DNA from: GCA-003244245 sp052390495
GTDB taxonomy: Bacteria > Actinomycetota > Actinomycetes > Mycobacteriales > Pseudonocardiaceae
Direction of reading: 5' to 3'
Length of the DNA: 64,000 nucleotides
NCBI GenBank assembly: GCA_052390495.1
Contig: JBQTGW010000037.1
Location: forward strand, 1 to 64,000
Shown here: positions 60,150-64,000 of the stretch, piece after piece
How the letters are laid out: each line of letters opens with the position of its first letter
How positions within the stretch are numbered: the stretch's first letter is position 1
Notes under the pieces: generated by a model
What the model was told of the DNA's origin: nothing
The model's input: the letters and a program-made list of their open reading frames with translations, nothing else
Database searches by the model: none
Position numbers and translations under genes: made by a program

Positions 60150-60168
60150 CCCCTGACCGCGTCAGGGG
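60150..60168. terminator. Short hairpin between two minus-strand genes
   Basis: CCCCTGAC and GTCAGGGG with loop CGC. It lies downstream of the 60214-60732 gene and upstream of the PLP operon. Compact but without a T-tract. Confidence 0.3.
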
Positions 60169-60213
60169 CGGCGGACGCCCAACAGGCGTGGGTGAGCGGC
60201 TGCGCGGACCCGA

Positions 60214-60732
60214 TCAGATTCGGGCGACACCAACAGAGATCAGCAAGTCACGCCCGGCCCGTGGTTCGCCGGGAGCTCCTTGGGAGCGTGGACTTAATGA
60301 GCCCACCTGAGGATCGACGATGGCGGGTGGTTGCACGGCCAGGACAGCGGGTAACGCGAATACCCCAGCTGCCTGCGGATGGCTCTGGCGAGGGACCGCG
60401 AGGCATGTCTCGCTGGCCGGGTCGTCATGGCGCTGGTGATCACAGTCGTCGCTCGGGGCGCTGGGGGACAGCCCGTGGTCGCCGTCCGTCGTGGTCGCAG
60501 CGGACTGATGCGGGTGGGATTGCCCCTGGTCCGCCCCGAGCGAGCAAGAGACGAGGTGCACTGCGAGGAAGGCGAGCAGAACGGGGAAGCCGATCAGCCA
60601 ACGCAGTGCCCGCCCGTGACGGTCGGTCCCCCCGCTGCGTCTCACGGACCGGACAGTAGCGCAAGCACCCGGGTGAACCGGGAGTCGCACGACCGTGGGA
60701 TTCCCGGTCACGGGGTCGCTGTCTGGTGACAT
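60214..60732 (-). CDS. Unrecognised membrane protein with His-rich tail, copper-island neighbour
   Basis: 172 residues. One membrane helix (WLIGFPVLLAFLAVHLVSC) followed by a His/Asp/Ser-rich outside region (QGQSHPHQSAATTTDGDHGL, DDCDHQRHDDP, two Cys) that could bind metal. It is divergent from the DUF6153 gene. Placement among copper genes fits a metal-binding surface protein, but no family is recognised. The start is uncertain; the first 40 residues look unlike the rest. Confidence 0.55.
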   Translation of the reverse strand: MSPDSDPVTGNPTVVRLPVHPGACATVRSVRRSGGTDRHGRALRWLIGFPVLLAFLAVHLVSCSLGADQGQSHPHQSAATTTDGDHGLSPSAPSDDCDHQRHDDPASETCLAVPRQSHPQAAGVFALPAVLAVQPPAIVDPQVGSLSPRSQGAPGEPRAGRDLLISVGVARI

Positions 60733-60763
60733 GTGCAGTCGGCGGAACCCGTACGGTGGGGAC

Positions 60764-61195
60764 GTGCGATGGACGTCGCGGTCCTGGTTGTGGGGTCTGC
60801 TTGCCGTGCTGCTGTTCGGGCTGGTGCTGATGCATCACGCTCCGAGCCACGGTGGGCACTATCCCGAACTGGCCGCGGTCACCGCCCCGGCCATCGGGTC
60901 GGGCATGGCAATGACCGATAACCACGCAGCGCAGTGCCCATGCCCCGCTGCGGGTCACGATGCCTCGCTTCCTGGCGGTGGGGGTGAATCAGGTACCACC
61001 GCGTTGCTGCATTTGTGCTTGGCGGTCCTCGCCGCGCTCGGCGGCATGCTGGCCGCAGGACTCATGCTGTGCGGGTTCCTCTCCCACGCTGGCGGAAACG
61101 CCGGTTCCGCTGGGCGGCGAATCGGCTTGGAGTACCTGCGGCCGCCCGTTCCGGTTTCCCGCCGTCTTGCCGCCCTGTGCGTGCTCCGGCTGTGA
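60764..61195 (+). CDS. DUF6153-like small membrane protein
   Basis: 143 residues from a GTG with GGTGGGGA just upstream. First helix WLWGLLAVLLFGLVLMHHAP, then SHGGHYPELA, a Cys/His stretch (AAQCPCPAAGHDA), a second helix LLHLCLAVLAALGGMLAAGLM, and a basic C-terminus. The MHH after the first helix and the CPCP motif suggest metal handling. It resembles DUF6153 proteins that accompany DUF305 in actinobacteria. It is divergent from the preceding gene and 100 bases from DUF305. Confidence 0.65.
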   Translation: MRWTSRSWLWGLLAVLLFGLVLMHHAPSHGGHYPELAAVTAPAIGSGMAMTDNHAAQCPCPAAGHDASLPGGGGESGTTALLHLCLAVLAALGGMLAAGLMLCGFLSHAGGNAGSAGRRIGLEYLRPPVPVSRRLAALCVLRL

Positions 61196-61298
61196 CGGGC
61201 CGGCGTGGTGTTGCAAGCCCCCGGGCTCGCACATCACGCCGTGCCACCGCACAGCCGAGATCACGAGTGCCCTTCGGGGTTTCATGCAGGGAGAGATT

Positions 61299-61907
61299 AT
61301 GCGCGTACGCGCACTTACCGGGATGCTCGCCACGGCCGCCGCAACGCTGGTGCTGGCCGGTTGCGGCGGGAACACCACAGGCACCACGTCCCCAGGCGGC
61401 CCGCAGCCGCCGAGTTCGGTGCCGCAGCAGGTCCAAGATCACAACCAGGCCGACATCAGCTTCGCCCAGGAGATGATCCCGCACCATGCCCAGGCGATCC
61501 AGATGGCGCAGCTGGCCCCGGACCGGGCCCAGTCACCCCAGGTCAAGGACCTCGCCAGCCGGATCGAACAGGCCCAGGGCCCAGAGATCGAGACCATGAC
61601 GGGCTGGCTGCGGGCCTGGAATGCCGAGGTTCCACCCACCGGAGAGTCCGGCGGTGCCCACGGCGGCGGGATGGGCACTGGCGGGATGGATCACCAGCAG
61701 ATGCAGCAGCTCGGACAGGCCACCGGCGTTGAGTTCGACCGGCTGTTCCTGCAAATGATGATCAAGCATCACGAGGGGGCCGTCGAGACGGCCCGGACCG
61801 AGCTCGAGAACGGCCAGAACCCCGAGGCCAAGCAGCTCGCCCAGCAGATCATCGACACCCAGCAAGCTGAGATCGAAGAGATGCAAGCCCTGCTTCCACA
61901 GGGCTGA
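61299..61907 (+). CDS. DUF305 copper-binding lipoprotein
   Basis: 202 residues. Lipoprotein signal at the N-terminus (RALTGMLATAAATLVLAGCG, lipobox Cys near residue 22). Two DUF305 repeats follow: DISFAQEMIPHHAQAIQMAQ and EFDRLFLQMMIKHHEGAVET, each with the conserved paired His, plus Met/His-rich GGMGTGGMDHQQMQQ. It would hold Cu or reduce its toxicity outside the membrane. ATG chosen at 61299, where GGGAGA lies just upstream. Next to the multicopper oxidase and CsoR it completes a copper-tolerance set. Confidence 0.85.
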   Translation: MRVRALTGMLATAAATLVLAGCGGNTTGTTSPGGPQPPSSVPQQVQDHNQADISFAQEMIPHHAQAIQMAQLAPDRAQSPQVKDLASRIEQAQGPEIETMTGWLRAWNAEVPPTGESGGAHGGGMGTGGMDHQQMQQLGQATGVEFDRLFLQMMIKHHEGAVETARTELENGQNPEAKQLAQQIIDTQQAEIEEMQALLPQG

Positions 61908-61943
61908 CAGTCCTGCGCTGCCGCTCGCGTACCACCCTGTTGG

Positions 61944-62672
61944 GTGGGCGAGCGGCAGCGGAGGTCTCCGGCCGCGGTGGATCGTTTCGACGAAATGGAT
62001 GGTGACGGGATTGTGAATAACCAGGGCGACGTAGCGAATAACCAGGGCGACGTCGCGCGGCTGCGTAGGCGTTGGGAGCGCTACGCGCCACGCTACGACC
62101 GCGACATGGGCTTTTTCGAGCGGCTGCAGTTCGGCGGTGGCCGCGCGTGGGTGTGCTCGCAGGCCAGCGGCGATGTGCTGGAGGTAGCCATCGGCACCGG
62201 CCGCAATCTGGCGTTCTACCCAGCAGAGGTGCGGCTGACCGGGATCGACTTCAGCCCGGCCATGTTGGGCATCGCCCGCAAACGCGCCACCGAGCTGGGA
62301 CGCGAGGTGGACCTGCGGGAAGGTGATGCGCAGGCGTTGGAGTTCCCTGACGCCTCGTTCGACACGGTGGTGTGCACGCTGGCGCTGTGTGGCGTGCCTG
62401 ATCATCGGGCGGTGATCGCCGAGATGCACCGGGTGCTGCGCCCCGGCGGGAAGCTGCTGTTGCTCGACCACATCGGCAGCCACCACCGGCTGATCCGCCT
62501 CGGACAGCAGCTGCTGGAAAAGCTGACTGTACGCCTGCTCGGCGACTACCAGACCCGACGGCCGCTTCCGTTGGTGGAGCAAGCTGGATTCGTGATCCAG
62601 CGCCAGGAAAGGCTCAAGGCAGGCACCGTGGAACGGCTCACCGCGATCAAGCCGAGTGAATCGAGCGGTTAG
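61944..62672 (+). CDS. Class I SAM-dependent methyltransferase
   Basis: 242 residues. The SAM fold is clear: RYAPRYDRDMGFFERLQFGG, then VLEVAIGTGRNLAFYP, LTGIDFSPAMLGIARKRATE, FDTVVCTLALCGVPDHRAVI and VLRPGGKLLLLDHIGS. This is the UbiE/Coq5-like layout common beside copper and metal genes. Near the start a 21-bp unit is duplicated in tandem (NNQGDVANNQGDVA), which adds seven residues. ATG and GTG starts before it are all possible. Confidence 0.85.
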   Translation: MGERQRRSPAAVDRFDEMDGDGIVNNQGDVANNQGDVARLRRRWERYAPRYDRDMGFFERLQFGGGRAWVCSQASGDVLEVAIGTGRNLAFYPAEVRLTGIDFSPAMLGIARKRATELGREVDLREGDAQALEFPDASFDTVVCTLALCGVPDHRAVIAEMHRVLRPGGKLLLLDHIGSHHRLIRLGQQLLEKLTVRLLGDYQTRRPLPLVEQAGFVIQRQERLKAGTVERLTAIKPSESSG

Positions 62673-63031
62673 CAGCCCGACGTCTCGATGGCTTCTACTC
62701 TGGGTTGCCGACGCCCTCCATCCGGAGCCTCTTGCTGCCGCCGGGTGTCATCAACCAGCCGCTCACCGTGGACGATCCGCAACCCGGTCGCTCACGACCC
62801 TAGGGCCGTCCGCACCGTCACAGACGATGCGCTGCTCGGCTCCTGACGACGCTCTCAATGGTGCACCGTCGCCTGGACAACGCCCGCCGCACCTGGCTCA
62901 CTGACGCTGATCCGATCGCCCGGAATCCCGTGCTCATCCTGGACCGGCGGGCCAAGAGGCGTGTGTGGGAGCTGGACAGCCTGTAATCGGTTCGGTATCG
63001 GCAAGATCCACTACGTGTAGACACCCGCTGG
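62673..63031. other. Intergenic region with a protein-like fragment
   Basis: From about 62840 to the stop at 62984-62986 the + strand reads LLTTLSMVHRRLDNARRTWL, then TDADPIARNPVLILDRRAKR and RVWELDSL, composition like a real C-terminus, perhaps of a DNA-binding protein. No start fits. The left part of the region shows nothing. Confidence 0.4.
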
Positions 63032-63292
63032 TCACGCAGGCAGTGTGCTGCGCTGTATCAGGGCCTCGTAGTCGTCGAAAGTCCCAGGGAGAAGTCGCAG
63101 ATGCACGATCGTGCCCGCAGGCTTCTGGACGAGGTTGACCACCTCGGCGACCGCCGGCGCGTCCGCGTCGCCCGCGACCACGATCGCGCCGGGCACGACG
63201 ATCGCGGGGTTGCGAGCCTCGTCGAGGAAGGTCCAGACGAGACCGGTGTCGTCCTCGTCATTGAGGTCGGCGGCGATATCAACGACGATCAC
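63032..63292 (-). CDS. Unrecognised 86-residue protein
   Basis: Reads VIVVDIAADLNDEDDTGLVW, TFLDEARNPAIVVPGAIVVA, GDADAPAVAEVVNLVQKPAG, TIVHLRLLPGTFDDYEALIQ. GTG at 63292 is preceded by AGGAGGA. Acidic, soluble. It seems to be the second gene after a protein read in the same direction (63279-63704). The pair may be a small defence or toxin-type module, but I cannot name it. Confidence 0.6.
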   Translation of the reverse strand: MIVVDIAADLNDEDDTGLVWTFLDEARNPAIVVPGAIVVAGDADAPAVAEVVNLVQKPAGTIVHLRLLPGTFDDYEALIQRSTLPA

Positions 63293-63704
63293 GATCTCCT
63301 CCTCTCTGTCCTCTCGCGGGGAGCGTGCGATAGCGATTCTCCCGTGCTTGACCGAGACAGGCAAGCAGGCGCCGGAGTTCGCTCTCTCCGTCGGAAGCGA
63401 TCACCGCTGTGTAGTGCGGCCGGTGCCCCGTGGGTAACAGGGGCACGCCATCAAGGCACCATGCCCGTGCTGTCCTCCGTGCGTGCATCTGCAGCTTGAG
63501 TACCGTGTCCGGGCCTCCTCGTAGCACAAAAGCCGCGTCGGGCGGCGGCGGCTCGGCACGTAGGTGTCCACGCAATTCCTCCCGCTTCTGGTCCACGACG
63601 AGGATGCTCGCAGCACGGTACGACAGTCTCGGTAGGCGAGGCGCACACTGGGAGGCCGCGCTGCGGCCATCCGGTGATCGTGACTGGCACCCAGCGCCGG
63701 TCAT
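63279..63704 (-). CDS. Unrecognised protein upstream of the 86-residue gene, possibly shortened
   Basis: 141 residues, minus strand. The middle reads PPPDAAFVLRGGPDTVLKLQ, MHARRTARAWCLDGVPL, then LLPTGHRPHYTAVIASDGES, ELRRLLACLGQARENRYRT. Composition looks real, while the first 30 residues are doubtful. It overlaps the following gene by 14 bases, fitting an operon. The jump from WCLDGVPL to LLPTG may be an in-frame deletion, but this is a guess from memory of similar proteins. Confidence 0.45.
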   Translation of the reverse strand: MTGAGCQSRSPDGRSAASQCAPRLPRLSYRAASILVVDQKREELRGHLRAEPPPPDAAFVLRGGPDTVLKLQMHARRTARAWCLDGVPLLPTGHRPHYTAVIASDGESELRRLLACLGQARENRYRTLPARGQRGGDRDRR

Positions 63705-63719
63705 CGGGACGTGTCAGGA

Positions 63720-63947
63720 TCACCGGTGCCTACGCCGGGTCGCCCACGCGGCCAGCGCAGTGACGATGAGAGCGGTCAGCGTGCCTGCGATGACAGAGGG
63801 GTTGCCCAGCAAGGTCGCGATCGCGGCGAGTCCGCCGCCGAGGATGATCAGCTTGGCTGAACAGCATGCCAGCATCGCAAGCGCGACACCGATCCCCGCA
63901 CCGATGGTAGAGCGGGAGCCGTCTGGCGTCGGCGGGCCGACGCTCAT
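63720..63947 (-). CDS. Small membrane protein with a Cys pair
   Basis: 75 residues. Two hydrophobic segments (TIGAGIGVALAMLACCSAKL, IILGGGLAAIATLLG and IAGTLTALIVTALAAWATRR) and a Cys-Cys in the first helix, recalling MerT-type metal transport helices though much shorter. Its ATG overlaps the stop of a gene entering from the right edge (ATGA), so the two are coupled. Confidence 0.6.
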   Translation of the reverse strand: MSVGPPTPDGSRSTIGAGIGVALAMLACCSAKLIILGGGLAAIATLLGNPSVIAGTLTALIVTALAAWATRRRHR

Positions 63948-64000
63948 AGGGTCGCCGTGGTGGATTGTTCAGCGTCGATGCGCTCGCACGCGCTCACCGC
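63944..64000 (-). CDS. 3' end of a gene continuing beyond the right edge
   Basis: Minus strand, open to the window edge, reads AVSACERIDAEQSTTATL and a TGA overlapping the next start. A metal-responsive MerR- or ArsR-type regulator is possible given the metal context, but 18 residues do not prove it. Confidence 0.5.
   Translation of the reverse strand, partial: AVSACERIDAEQSTTATL

Overview
The window is 64 kb of very GC-rich, densely coded actinobacterial chromosome. Ergothioneine genes (egtABCD), a DUF397/DUF5753 helix-turn-helix pair, an acn to moxR neighbourhood and a DUF350/DUF4178/DUF4247 membrane cluster point to the Pseudonocardiales. No species can be named from the sequence alone.

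Layout. 0.3-9.9 kb is an accessory defence island. It holds a two-gene DISARM-type core (helicase DrmA and DUF1998 protein DrmB), a convergent two-gene cassette (DUF4365 nuclease-like protein plus an unrecognised 375-residue protein), a Uma2 nuclease, and toxin-antitoxin genes. It is bracketed by two nearly identical directly repeated hicBA segments about 9.0 kb apart. 9.9-13.2 kb is a membrane/aminopropyltransferase cluster. 13.3-20.5 kb holds a helix-turn-helix/TPR regulator, an SDR, an ABC-F ATPase, a small DNA-binding protein and an ABC exporter. 20.7-25.3 kb is egtABCD, followed by a LacI regulator. 26.4-28.9 kb has a mazEF-like pair and a regulator. 29.2-33.1 kb is a decayed peptide-modification and phage-like region: an FxLD-type methyltransferase, a truncated lanthionine dehydratase, DUF5131, and a broken three-Cys-motif partner gene. 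33.4-39.0 kb is a complete oligopeptide ABC importer (oppFDCBA order along the + coordinate). 39.1-46.9 kb has aconitase, an acyl-CoA ligase and the MoxR/DUF58/VWA chaperone operon. From 47 kb to the end the content is accessory again: paired AT-rich secreted/membrane paralogues, vapBC and phd/PIN remnants, a tRNA 3' fragment, repeats, and a copper island (CsoR, multicopper oxidase, DUF4396, P-type ATPase stub, cysteine-synthase-like enzyme with an MFS carrier, DUF6153, DUF305, methyltransferase).

The most distinctive theme is erosion by deletion. At least ten genes keep one or both ends but have lost their middle or a terminus, and several are joined at microhomologies or short repeats. They sit among intact operons. 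The best candidate for an undescribed system is the DrmAB plus DUF4365/375-residue island. The second is the pair of related membrane-anchored proteins at 47.1 and 50.4 kb.

Most functional calls rest on recognisable family sequence. Calls for hypothetical genes are descriptive only.
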